A stretch of DNA of 64,000 bases from a virus. This document shows, one piece after another, positions 1 through 8,056 of this stretch. Location: positions 1-64,000 of the IMG/VR virus record IMGVR_UViG_3300031753_000004; one strand, given 5' to 3'. Below the pieces are notes generated by a model that saw only the letters and a program-made list of their open reading frames with translations, searched no databases and was not told where the DNA came from. Each line of letters opens with the position of its first letter. Position 1 is the first letter of the stretch. The translations under genes and the position numbers were made by a program.

Positions 1-1
1 C

Positions 2-1018
2 GAGATTTACAACTGGGTCACCAAAGGCTGGGAAGGCGTCGGTGAAGATCCGCACCCGAACAAGGCGCTCTTGCCGATTTGGGCGATGGAGAAGGCGAAG
101 CGGGCTGCGAGCAAGACGGAGATCGTTCGCCTCATCCGAGAGTTTGACCTTGTCCGCGAGTGCATTCCAACGAACTGGCTCAATGAGCCGGAAGTTTGGG
201 AGGCGCTTCTGGAGAAAATGCCGCTCACGGCGATGGTCCGAAACCTCGGAAAGATGACCGCTGTTGGCTTGACCAAGCCCCTGTCGGCAGCGGCATCGCT
301 GATTGTGTCTCGCCTCGGGGATGACGACTGGCTCCGCAAGTCTCGTGTCCACCCGCTGGCAGTTCTCGTCGCGCTCAAGACGTATCAGCAGGGCCACGGA
401 GATAAGGGCAAGCTGACGTGGAGCCCGGTCGGTCAAATCGTTGACGCTCTGGACCGCGCGTTCTACGCGGCTTTCGGCAACGTCGAATCGACGGGCAAGA
501 GGTTCATGCTGTCCCTGGACGTGTCCAGCTCGATGGGCGGAGGATTGATCGCAGGAATGCCAGGAATCACCCCGCGCGTCGGCTCGGCCGCAATGGCGCT
601 CATCACGGCAGCCACGGAGCCGAACTTTGTAGCGAACGGTTTCACCACTGGACTGACGCCGCTTTCGATTTCTCCGCGCCAGCGGCTTGACGACGTGATT
701 CGCACCGTGAGCAACTTGCCTTTTGGTGGAACCGATTGTTCCCTGCCGATGGTCCATGCGCTACGGGAGGTGCTGCCGGTTGACGTATTCTGTGTTTACA
801 CCGATTCGGAAACGTGGGCGGGACACATCCATCCGTCCCAAGCGATCCGCGCCTACAGAGAGAAGACGGGCATTTACGCCAAGCTGGTTGTCATCGGCAT
901 GGTGTCTAACGGCTTCTCCATTGCGGACCCGGAGGACGGTGGCATGATGGACGTGGTAGGCTTCGACCTGGCAACGCCTGGTATTATCTCAGACTTCGCG
1001 CGCCGACAGCCGGGTTAG
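2..1018 (+). CDS. Ro60-like TROVE/vWA RNA-binding protein (5' partial)
   Basis: The frame is open to the left edge of the window, so the N-terminus is missing and 338 residues remain. The C-terminal half is a von Willebrand A-like domain with a MIDAS motif (DVSSS near residue 172) and a later TDSETWAGHIHP segment, the pattern seen in Ro60 proteins. The part before it is helical, as expected for the HEAT-like TROVE ring. Family knowledge: Ro60 proteins bind misfolded RNAs and Y RNAs, and in bacteria some guide PNPase. Phage-borne copies are known. The next gene starts 8 nt downstream, so the two are probably co-transcribed. No obvious Y RNA lies downstream of it; one could lie upstream, outside the window. 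Confidence 0.9.
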   Translation, partial: EIYNWVTKGWEGVGEDPHPNKALLPIWAMEKAKRAASKTEIVRLIREFDLVRECIPTNWLNEPEVWEALLEKMPLTAMVRNLGKMTAVGLTKPLSAAASLIVSRLGDDDWLRKSRVHPLAVLVALKTYQQGHGDKGKLTWSPVGQIVDALDRAFYAAFGNVESTGKRFMLSLDVSSSMGGGLIAGMPGITPRVGSAAMALITAATEPNFVANGFTTGLTPLSISPRQRLDDVIRTVSNLPFGGTDCSLPMVHALREVLPVDVFCVYTDSETWAGHIHPSQAIRAYREKTGIYAKLVVIGMVSNGFSIADPEDGGMMDVVGFDLATPGIISDFARRQPG

Positions 1019-1026
1019 GGCACCAT

Positions 1027-2616
1027 ATGCCACAGTATTTCCCAACCGCACTCTGGAAGGTCGGCCCCGATCCAGTCGCCCCTGCCATTACCGACTTCAC
1101 CACCTGCTGCTACGGCGTGGGCTTCGGCACAACGCCGGATCGCACCGAGTCGTGGGAGGCATGGAAGCTAGAGAATAGTCTTGGCTACCTCGGCGACGGC
1201 GACATGGGGCTAGCCAATTGCAGCCAGCAGAATTACCCGTCCAGCGCCGCAGTTCCTCTTTGTCTCGGGGACCCTGCCAAGAGGCAGGCGCTGATCCAGC
1301 AGTTCATCTTGCCCCAGGTGAAGCAGTTCAAGCAGAGCGTGTCGATTACGCCGCCGGATAGCCCGGTCTGGTGTGAGTGCTGGCTCTGCTCGCCCCGTCC
1401 GTACATCGACCGCATCATGCTTTTGGCCAATGACGCTCAAGCAGCCATCCCTTCCGGTTACCGAGTCTGCACGCTGGCTTACTCCAACTACGGCCTCCCT
1501 CCGGACAAGATCCAACCGGATCGCCGGATAGTGGTGATGGTCACGAATGGCCAGCAGACTTCTGGGCTGTCAACCTCTGAAATACTCTGGCTATGGGCCA
1601 AAAAGACCGAAATCAGAGATTTCGGCGTCTACGTCTACGCCAGTGACTTCCAGTTCAACCGGGGCGTCTGGGGCAACATGAAGGGCGCCGTATGGGGCAA
1701 CGCCTGGGCAGGGAATCCGGAAGGCATGGCCTCAGACCTACGGGAGTGGCACGCTCGGGGATCCAGGCATATCGTCGCGGAGTGCGGGGACGACTGGGCG
1801 CTATGCGGGCTCGGGTACTATCTACTAGGACAACTGGCCCGAGACCTTGGAAAGACTCCGAGCACTATCCGCAACGACTTTGCAGCTAGCTGCTTCAATA
1901 GCGCATCGACCGCCTGCGCGTTCTTTGACCTAGTTACGGGCCATCCCTTAGCCTCCGACACAGATAGAGCATACAAGATACTATTACAACTATCGGTAAA
2001 CACGAGCGACTTAGTCCCTAGTGCAAGTAGGATACGTCAGCTCGCCCTCGGCGTCCGCTACGTCGAGCTATGGCTCAAGTACATGCAGACCGGCACACAG
2101 ACCGACTTCGAGGCCCTCTACTATCACGCGCAACGCTCCAATGGGATGGTTCACTTCAACGCTATTACAGAACTCTGTGGTCCAGACGGAATCGACAAAG
2201 GCGTGGTATCTCCCAGCGGCACGGCTACGCCAGTTCCCTATGAGGACTCGGAGATAGACGCATTCGTTGCGACTGGCGCCGCTCTGCCACAAGGACCGCC
2301 TAGTGACAACTGGCCGGATTACTCGAAGGGTATCCGAGCCTCGGTGGATGACACCCCCAACGCCGTGGGAGCCGATAACCTGTTCTACGTGCCTCTCGGG
2401 ACCAAGACCGTAGAGATGTGGGCGTTCGTGGCTGGAGCGATAGGCGACCCGAACGGCAACCTCGCCTTCACCTTCCCCGGTCCTCGCAACATACCCGACT
2501 ACTACTCAATACCCGTGCCGACTGGGTTGGACGGCAAGTGGTGGAGGGTGGAGTACAGCGGACTGCTGGCGTTCATCAACATTCCGCCGTACTTGTTTCA
2601 GAATCCGGCGGCCTAG
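1027..2616 (+). CDS. DUF4838-like glycoside-hydrolase-type protein
   Basis: A 529-residue protein, ATG start 8 nt after the Ro60-like gene. The central part (about residues 60-300) has the order of elements typical of DUF4838 proteins: a strand ending in a VVMVT-like motif, a segment reading LWAKKTEIRDFGVYVY, then a helix followed by SRHIVAECGDDW and a GYYLLGQLARD helix. DUF4838 proteins are TIM-barrel, carbohydrate-associated and common in Planctomycetes. The C-terminal 130 residues look like a beta-rich appendage. No signal peptide is visible. It may act on host surface glycans or be a virion adsorption enzyme. The family assignment rests on pattern memory, not on a search. Confidence 0.6.
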   Translation: MPQYFPTALWKVGPDPVAPAITDFTTCCYGVGFGTTPDRTESWEAWKLENSLGYLGDGDMGLANCSQQNYPSSAAVPLCLGDPAKRQALIQQFILPQVKQFKQSVSITPPDSPVWCECWLCSPRPYIDRIMLLANDAQAAIPSGYRVCTLAYSNYGLPPDKIQPDRRIVVMVTNGQQTSGLSTSEILWLWAKKTEIRDFGVYVYASDFQFNRGVWGNMKGAVWGNAWAGNPEGMASDLREWHARGSRHIVAECGDDWALCGLGYYLLGQLARDLGKTPSTIRNDFAASCFNSASTACAFFDLVTGHPLASDTDRAYKILLQLSVNTSDLVPSASRIRQLALGVRYVELWLKYMQTGTQTDFEALYYHAQRSNGMVHFNAITELCGPDGIDKGVVSPSGTATPVPYEDSEIDAFVATGAALPQGPPSDNWPDYSKGIRASVDDTPNAVGADNLFYVPLGTKTVEMWAFVAGAIGDPNGNLAFTFPGPRNIPDYYSIPVPTGLDGKWWRVEYSGLLAFINIPPYLFQNPAA

Positions 2617-2629
2617 ACCGCCCGGTCTA
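2614..2629 (+). terminator. hairpin at the stop codon of the DUF4838 gene
   Basis: TAGACCG and CGGTCTA form a 7-bp inverted repeat separated by CC, overlapping the TAG stop. No U-tract follows, so it could be a weak terminator, an RNase block or chance. Confidence 0.3.
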
Positions 2630-2649
2630 ATTCCGGAGCGTCCCCAATC

Positions 2650-2853
2650 ATGGATAAATTGAAACTGTTCATCGTGGGCGAACCGTCTCCTGATCCTGAC
2701 AAGTGGAGTGAACTCCGGTCTTGGGGCCTTGTGATTGCCCATACTCCTGAAGAGGCTCTCAAGCTATCTGCCGAATACGGAGGAGAGCCTGTCACCGAAA
2801 TCCCCTTTGATGAGCCAAAGGTTCTATATTTGAAAGATTCTGGACGAGGATAA
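2650..2853 (+). CDS. small hypothetical protein
   Basis: A 67-residue protein with GGAG 9-10 nt before the ATG. It is acidic with a mixed alpha/beta look (KLKLFIVGEPSPD at the start), no transmembrane segment and no cysteines. It lies between the DUF4838 gene and two zinc-finger genes, all on the plus strand. I do not recognise a family. Confidence 0.6.
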   Translation: MDKLKLFIVGEPSPDPDKWSELRSWGLVIAHTPEEALKLSAEYGGEPVTEIPFDEPKVLYLKDSGRG

Positions 2854-2870
2854 GAGAAAGCAAAACGACA

Positions 2871-3065
2871 ATGTCCGACGTGCGAACTTGCACCGTCACC
2901 TGCGAGACGTGCGGCGCTCACTTCGAGAGATTAATCAAGGCGACTGGACGGAAGCGTAAGCGGTTTTGTAGTCGCGAGTGCGCGAGAGTAAAGGAAAACG
3001 AACGGCTTCGCGCCATGATGAAGCTGCCGCCACGGGCGCCGTATCTGCAAGGCTGGAGGGAGTGA
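2871..3065 (+). CDS. single zinc-finger protein (CxxC...CxxxC)
   Basis: A 64-residue basic protein with one zinc-finger unit: CETC near residue 15, then a Lys/Arg loop, then FCSRECA near residue 35. This CxxC-x(n)-FCSxxC pattern is the same unit that is repeated six times in the homing-endonuclease-like protein at 41018-41989, so it may be a stray finger from that type of gene or a small nucleic-acid-binding protein. The next gene starts 3 nt after its stop. Confidence 0.6.
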   Translation: MSDVRTCTVTCETCGAHFERLIKATGRKRKRFCSRECARVKENERLRAMMKLPPRAPYLQGWRE

Positions 3066-3068
3066 ACC

Positions 3069-3281
3069 ATGAAAGATGTCTGTTGCGTGTGTGGCGAACA
3101 AGGACCAATCCTGACCATTGAGGGGCGGCGCTATTGCGACATCAACTGCCTGAACGAAGAACTGGCGAAGACGGGACATACGGCCCACCTGAGTTCATTC
3201 GAGATAGAGGGAACCCAAGAGGGGGAACTCCAGAATGCAGAACTCACCATCGTTCCGATAGACACCGATGAGTTGAAGTAA
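3069..3281 (+). CDS. small treble-clef-like zinc-finger protein
   Basis: A 70-residue protein with a strong GGAGGGAG Shine-Dalgarno before the ATG. The N-terminus has CCVCG then a YCDINC motif, a CxxC...CxxxC zinc site. The C-terminal half is acidic (IEGTQEGELQNAE). It is the last plus-strand gene of this cluster and faces the glycan operon. Function unknown. Confidence 0.6.
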   Translation: MKDVCCVCGEQGPILTIEGRRYCDINCLNEELAKTGHTAHLSSFEIEGTQEGELQNAELTIVPIDTDELK

Positions 3282-3283
3282 AA

Positions 3284-3351
3284 CGCCACGCCTCGGTCTA
3301 GTTGGAGCAGCGCCAGTGAGGGGGTCACTGGCTCCTAGCCGGGGCGTGGCG
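3284..3351. terminator. nested hairpin between convergent genes
   Basis: Two nested inverted repeats: an outer pair CGCCACGCCTCGG / CCGGGGCGTGGCG (3284-3296 and 3339-3351, one mismatch) and an inner perfect pair GCCAGTGA / TCACTGGC with a GGGG loop (3313-3332). It sits where the plus-strand cluster meets the minus-strand operon and runs into the last codons of the 3325-4218 gene. It looks like a bidirectional stop signal without clear U-tracts. Confidence 0.5.
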
Positions 3352-4218
3352 GGTGATCCATGATACGTTCACATCCGATGGCGACTCCTTGAACCCCTCG
3401 AACTCATAGATCGTCTGCCTCACGTCCCTGAACTGCATCTCAGGAACCATCCCTCTCAGCTTCTTCGCCTGGGTCCAGCACGAGCGATGCCCGCTCCCGT
3501 CTGGCACCTCTACTATCTCCGTTCCGGTGATCCCCGAAGCCATCCTAGCTATCTCCACTGCTCGGTAGTTCCAGGCTGCCACGTCATAGGTCCCGCCCCA
3601 CTTCTCCTTCAGAGCCCTACACAGTATCTCCGCCACGTCCTGCACGTGGGTCACCGGCTTCCACGCCCCAGGATTCCATAGCTCGATCCTCCCCTTCGTC
3701 CACGCATCCTTGGCTATCGAATTGACGACGAGCTGCGTCTTGGTGCGGGTGACCCCGAGGCCCATGAGCGAGCTGGAGCGAAGTACCAAGTAACGGCTAG
3801 GAAGCCTCTGCCGCACATGGTCCTCTGCCGCTAGCTTTGCCCGGCTATAGGCGCAGTTGGGTGCTGGAACCGTCAGTTCATCTACCTCCCTGTCCGCGTC
3901 CCCATAGACCGTCACCGTTGAGAGGAATACGAATCTCTGCCACCACCGCTTGTCCACCTCATCCACCAGCTTCTTCGTCCGCTCCAGGCACTCCTCCTGA
4001 ACGGCTGGTTCCTTGTCTCCCGCCGAACTGTACCAGGCCAGATGCACCACCGCGTCCGCCGCATCGAGCGGGTTCAAACCCTGCCAGTCGGTGCCTGGCG
4101 AGACTCGGAACACCTTGCCATGCGAGTCCATGCCGAAGTACTGGTTCCCTTGCTTCTCCAGCGCTTTTAGTAGATGCCCGCCTAGGTAGCCGTTGGAGCC
4201 AGTGACGTAGACTCTCAT
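3325..4218 (-). CDS. extended SDR NAD(P)-dependent nucleotide-sugar epimerase/dehydratase
   Basis: A 297-residue protein starting at MRVYVTGSNGYLGG, 10 nt after the upstream stop. The frame stays open further upstream but would run into the 4229-5539 gene. Rossmann glycine motif GSNGYLGG at residues 7-14, catalytic region LSTVTVYG and YSRAK (Tyr-x-x-x-Lys). Such enzymes act on nucleotide-activated sugars in the cytosol; substrate cannot be told. It is the last gene of a minus-strand glycan cassette with glycosyltransferases and a second SDR enzyme. Confidence 0.85.
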   Translation of the reverse strand: MRVYVTGSNGYLGGHLLKALEKQGNQYFGMDSHGKVFRVSPGTDWQGLNPLDAADAVVHLAWYSSAGDKEPAVQEECLERTKKLVDEVDKRWWQRFVFLSTVTVYGDADREVDELTVPAPNCAYSRAKLAAEDHVRQRLPSRYLVLRSSSLMGLGVTRTKTQLVVNSIAKDAWTKGRIELWNPGAWKPVTHVQDVAEILCRALKEKWGGTYDVAAWNYRAVEIARMASGITGTEIVEVPDGSGHRSCWTQAKKLRGMVPEMQFRDVRQTIYEFEGFKESPSDVNVSWITRHAPARSQ

Positions 4219-4228
4219 CAGATCCCAC

Positions 4229-5539
4229 TTACTTTGCTTGAGGTACGAGTATTGAGTCCGACACTTTGGAGAATGCTTGATCGGTAGGCCATTGAGTCTT
4301 GAGGGCCGGTAACAGTTCGTGCAGCCAGTTATTACACGTCTGATGAGTATGGCAGTGCATATATGGGCGGTCGTCGCAGAAGTAGGCCCCGTGCTGACAC
4401 TTCCATCGATCTGAGTTGTCACGAACGTGCAGGGCGATCCATAAACCGGCACGGTTGCAAGAATCGAACACATGCTCTCCGATGAACCAGCCAGGGCAGC
4501 GGAACCCCTTGGTATAGATGGAGTAGTCGAGGGACTTCAGGTAGGCGAGCAGGGTATCGCCCCGGGTGTACTTCATCTCCTCATTCGGCTCGTGCTTGAT
4601 GCCGTGGACCGCCAACTCCAACCACTCCCGCTTCTTTGCCTCATTCAGCAAGGACTGGCTAGTGAGTGCCGGGATGGTGAAGAGCGTAGCTTGGAATCGA
4701 GGGTAGACCCGCTTCAGTTCGTCCAGGTCGTCTAGGCAGTTCCACTTGTCGGCGAAGTCGTCCACGTCGAACGTGACCGGCGGGTCCATGAACCTCTCCA
4801 CGGTCCAGTTCTTCTCGATCCATCGCTTGGGCTCCGAGGAGTAGTTCATGTCGGTGAGGAAGTTGTTGCCGTGGATGAGGACGGTGAACTTCCAGTTGGG
4901 TAGCACCTGCTTCGGCCACCTGCTCCCCACGACACTGTGGTCCCCGATGTCTAGCTTGTTGTACGCCTCCTCGTTCATAAATACGGGCATGGGGATCATC
5001 AACGTATGGAATGGGCTGGAGGGGTTCAGGTAGACCCCCACCTTGCCGCTTCTGAGGTCGTGCATGTACCCACGAGCGAAGATGCTCGACTCCACCCGGC
5101 CGAACTCCTGGGGCTGTGTAGCGTGAGCTATCTCGAGCGCGTCCTTGGAGTAGAGGTCGTCTGAGTCCAGGCGGGTGACGTAGACGTAGTCGCACTGGCG
5201 CATCCGCTGCACGTCTTCTGGTAGAAAGTTGGCCGCGTAGGTTAGGTGTTGCCCAGGCTTGGGCTTGGGAGTGCTGGGGAACGTGAAGAATGCTCTCCGG
5301 CTCTTGCAGATAGGTGGCAGCAGGTTCTTGAGATTATGAACGGCATCTTCCATCCCCTCAGCGCAACAGAACCACAACCCGAAGTCTTGGAATCTCTGGG
5401 CCTCCAGACTCTTGAGCGTGTACCCGGCGAAGAAGGCGTAACGGCGCTCCAGCCAAGCCAAATCGATGTCTGGCCTGCGCCGGTCGAAGTGAATCTTGAC
5501 TAGGTGGAATATCTTCACTTCGCTCTGCTCCTGTGCCAT
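4229..5539 (-). CDS. glycosyltransferase fused to NodB-like polysaccharide deacetylase
   Basis: A 436-residue two-domain protein. Residues 1-250 resemble the putative rhamnosyltransferase family (PF11316-like): VTRLDSDDLYSKDALE carries the DxDD-type sugar-nucleotide motif, and a DIGDHSVVGSRWP segment follows. Residues 255-436 resemble a NodB deacetylase: TFDVDDF (motif 1), HGIKHE (motif 2), GFRCPGWF (motif 3) and a final HCHTH. The expected zinc ligands (Asp, His, His) are all present. The start overlaps the upstream SDR gene by 25 bp. The protein might transfer a sugar and trim an N-acetyl group on a surface polymer; this is inference from the domains. Confidence 0.75.
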   Translation of the reverse strand: MAQEQSEVKIFHLVKIHFDRRRPDIDLAWLERRYAFFAGYTLKSLEAQRFQDFGLWFCCAEGMEDAVHNLKNLLPPICKSRRAFFTFPSTPKPKPGQHLTYAANFLPEDVQRMRQCDYVYVTRLDSDDLYSKDALEIAHATQPQEFGRVESSIFARGYMHDLRSGKVGVYLNPSSPFHTLMIPMPVFMNEEAYNKLDIGDHSVVGSRWPKQVLPNWKFTVLIHGNNFLTDMNYSSEPKRWIEKNWTVERFMDPPVTFDVDDFADKWNCLDDLDELKRVYPRFQATLFTIPALTSQSLLNEAKKREWLELAVHGIKHEPNEEMKYTRGDTLLAYLKSLDYSIYTKGFRCPGWFIGEHVFDSCNRAGLWIALHVRDNSDRWKCQHGAYFCDDRPYMHCHTHQTCNNWLHELLPALKTQWPTDQAFSKVSDSILVPQAK

Positions 5540-6435
5540 TGGATGGTATTCCTCAGCCCTTCCACCAGCCCGGTCGTTTTCCAGTCGGGGAACCTTCTGC
5601 GGAACTTGGACGAGTCCAGCGCCTGATCCGAAATCTGATACGGGTGGAAGTCCTTGACCTCGTATCGGTCCCTCGGCTGCTCCATCCCAGACAGCAGCTC
5701 CTCGACTATCTCCACAGCGCTCCTCACCACGCCAGAGCCAACGTTGTAGACCTCTGACCCTTCCACCTCACCGAGCAGTAGGTAGGCGGCTATGGCGTCG
5801 TCCACGTACATCCACTCCCTCCGTATCCGCTCAGCCCCTCGGTAGACAACGGGCTTCTCACCCCGCAGCACCCGCATGATGCTGCCGGTGATGAGCGTGG
5901 TCTCATTCGTCTGCCCCGGCCCGTAGGTGTTGCAGCAGCGGACCACCTTGACCGGCAACTGGTATAGCCGAGCGTAGTCCTGGCACACCTGGTCGGTGAC
6001 TCTCTTCGTCGCCGAGTAGAAATCACCGCCTAGCAGCAGCGGACTGGTCTCCTTGTAGACGCCGCCCGTCACGTAGAACGATGAGCCGAGCCCGTACGCC
6101 TTGTCGCTGCTTGCTACTACCACCGACCCTACCCCTACACGCCGGCAAGCTTCCAGGACGTTGAGGGTGCCGAGGACGTTGGTCTCGTAGGTCCGCCTCG
6201 GGTCGTCGTAGGACTGGATGACCTCCGTCTGGGCGGCTAAGTGGTAGACGATATCGGGCTTGTAGACTTTTACGCGGTTATAGACGCTCTCGAAGTTCCT
6301 TACATCGTGCCACGACTTGCTCACTGTTTTACCGGCTATGTCGAGTCCTTCGACCTTGTCTCCCCGCTCCGTCAGAGCGGCAGCAAGATGTCGGCCTATG
6401 AACCCTGCCGATCCGGTTATCAGTACCTTTTTCAT
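5515..6435 (-). CDS. NAD-dependent nucleotide-sugar 4,6-dehydratase/epimerase (SDR)
   Basis: A 306-residue protein. The start is the ATG of MKKVLITGSAGFIG, which overlaps the upstream stop as ATGA. GSAGFIG is the NAD-binding motif; VVASSDKAYG and YSATK give the catalytic Ser/Thr-Tyr-Lys set; ETNVLGTLNVLEACR is typical of the family. The SDKAYG motif recalls CDP-glucose 4,6-dehydratases, so a dehydratase making a 4-keto-6-deoxy sugar is plausible. It would supply activated sugars to the adjacent glycosyltransferases. Confidence 0.85.
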   Translation of the reverse strand: MKKVLITGSAGFIGRHLAAALTERGDKVEGLDIAGKTVSKSWHDVRNFESVYNRVKVYKPDIVYHLAAQTEVIQSYDDPRRTYETNVLGTLNVLEACRRVGVGSVVVASSDKAYGLGSSFYVTGGVYKETSPLLLGGDFYSATKRVTDQVCQDYARLYQLPVKVVRCCNTYGPGQTNETTLITGSIMRVLRGEKPVVYRGAERIRREWMYVDDAIAAYLLLGEVEGSEVYNVGSGVVRSAVEIVEELLSGMEQPRDRYEVKDFHPYQISDQALDSSKFRRRFPDWKTTGLVEGLRNTIQWHRSRAK

Positions 6436-7193
6436 GTAGTTACCTCTGGCCTCTTCCATCCCACATCCCTAGCCGCCTCCACGAACAGGTTCCGCTCCTT
6501 CAGGTGCTCTGGCCGGCTACACAATGCCCCGGTCTGGTCCAAATCCGTGGCTATGACCTTCTCCTCATCGCTCTGCTCTCTCGCCGTGACGTAGGTCTGA
6601 TAGCCAGTGCCCATCTGTATTCCCAGGTTGAGCAGCAAGTCGTCGTGGATGTCTACGTTGACCTTGCCCACTAGCTTGCTTCTGAAGGCAAGAGCGTGGT
6701 GAACCAGATCCTGTCGGAAGAACTGGGAGCGGTAGACCATGTCGCACTGGACGGGCTTGTTATCCTTTGGCACACTCCGATAGCGGTAGTAGGGAGTCTC
6801 GCCGAAAAAGTTCCTGCCCACCTGCCCAATGCTGGCGAACTTGTCCCCGAGGTGCTCCGCCGTCTTGAGCAGATTCTCGACCGCCCTCTTGCCCGGCAGG
6901 TAGTCATCGTCGGCGAACAGCACGTAGCGGTGCTGGTAGAGCATGAGCGCAGGGGCAAAGCGGCAGGCGCAGCCGATGTTTTTGCTGATACGCCATACGT
7001 CGTCTGCGTCATCTAAAGCCGGGCTAGGATAAGGTTCTCTTATCTTTAACTGGTTGCCTGTCTTCATCGGCGAGTTATCAACTACCACCGTCATCTTCGG
7101 CTTGACAGTCTGCTCCCTCCACGCCTTCAGCACTGTGGACATATTGTGCGGCCTAGTATAGTTGATAAGGACGAGCAACACGTCTCGGTTCAT
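6432..7193 (-). CDS. GT-A type glycosyltransferase
   Basis: A 253-residue protein coupled to its neighbours by ATGA overlaps at both ends. The N-terminus (VLLVLINYTRPHN), TVVVDNSP and YVLFADDDY (the DxD metal/sugar-nucleotide site) are typical of family 2-like transferases. A second acidic cluster, VNVDIHDDLLLN, sits where a catalytic base is expected. No membrane segment. Acceptor and donor unknown. Confidence 0.8.
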   Translation of the reverse strand: MNRDVLLVLINYTRPHNMSTVLKAWREQTVKPKMTVVVDNSPMKTGNQLKIREPYPSPALDDADDVWRISKNIGCACRFAPALMLYQHRYVLFADDDYLPGKRAVENLLKTAEHLGDKFASIGQVGRNFFGETPYYRYRSVPKDNKPVQCDMVYRSQFFRQDLVHHALAFRSKLVGKVNVDIHDDLLLNLGIQMGTGYQTYVTAREQSDEEKVIATDLDQTGALCSRPEHLKERNLFVEAARDVGWKRPEVTT

Positions 7194-8056
7194 AGATCCA
7201 CCTTGTCCCGAAATACTTCGGGGACGACACCGTCGTACTTTCTCACTTTTGCTCCGTGGGGTAGTCTACCACCGGGCTCCCACTCCTCGAACGCGCGCCG
7301 ACAGTCCACGTAACTCTGCCGACCATCCAGCCCCTCCCCTCTGGCCACGTAGTAGCGGTGCTTGGCCTGGCGGGAGGCTATGGAGGAGGCGTAGCCAAGG
7401 TGGATGCACTCCGGGTTGCCAGCCGTTCGGTTGTAGCGGGCTATGTCTTGGTTCAGGAGCCGTCCGTATCTGGTCTCCGGCCAGTTGTGATTCTGCTGAT
7501 AGCGCATTCCCTTCGACCATCTCCATGCTCGGCAGTGAGGCACGGTCCAGTATCCACCTACCACTTCCAAGTCAAAGAGCGGTCGGTCGGCTATGCTTGG
7601 CGGCCTCCATATGTGGCGCTGCCTGAACATAACCCCGCCGTCCCTGCCCAACTCACCCCTGAGCGTTTGGGTTATTCGGTGCTGGTCCTTCGTCGTGTAG
7701 AACTCGTCTGCATCTAGTACCAGCACCCAGTCCGGTTCGATGTGCTCCGCCTCATCCAAGTACCGCTGCCTCGCTGCACACTTGCCCTGGTTAAGACAGG
7801 CTGGGTGGGTGCTGATGCCGTGCCTGACGTGGGTCACCCGGTCGTCTTCCAGGTCTAGCCCCTCCAAGTACTCGGTTGTGCCGTCTGTGGATAGACCGCC
7901 CTTGGACACCAGTGTCGGGTTGCACTCGGCATACACCCGGTCGGCGGCCTCGACGAATACCCACCCTACGGAGTCAGGCCAGCCTCGATGCTGGCGGTAG
8001 AGCAATGGAATGTGCTCCATCTCGTTAAGGCAGAGGGTAGCTAGCAGTATCTTCAC
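7190..8056 (-). CDS. family 2-like glycosyltransferase
   Basis: A 288-residue protein. The GTG start overlaps the upstream stop as GTGA; no ATG fits the N-terminal strand KILLATLCLNEMEHI. Residues near 100 read WVLVLDADEFY, the DxDE motif of glycosyltransferases such as those related to waaE. A His/Arg-rich C-terminal part (IHLGYASSIASRQAKHRYY) resembles other members of that group. Part of the coupled glycan operon. Confidence 0.8.
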   Translation of the reverse strand: MKILLATLCLNEMEHIPLLYRQHRGWPDSVGWVFVEAADRVYAECNPTLVSKGGLSTDGTTEYLEGLDLEDDRVTHVRHGISTHPACLNQGKCAARQRYLDEAEHIEPDWVLVLDADEFYTTKDQHRITQTLRGELGRDGGVMFRQRHIWRPPSIADRPLFDLEVVGGYWTVPHCRAWRWSKGMRYQQNHNWPETRYGRLLNQDIARYNRTAGNPECIHLGYASSIASRQAKHRYYVARGEGLDGRQSYVDCRRAFEEWEPGGRLPHGAKVRKYDGVVPEVFRDKVDL

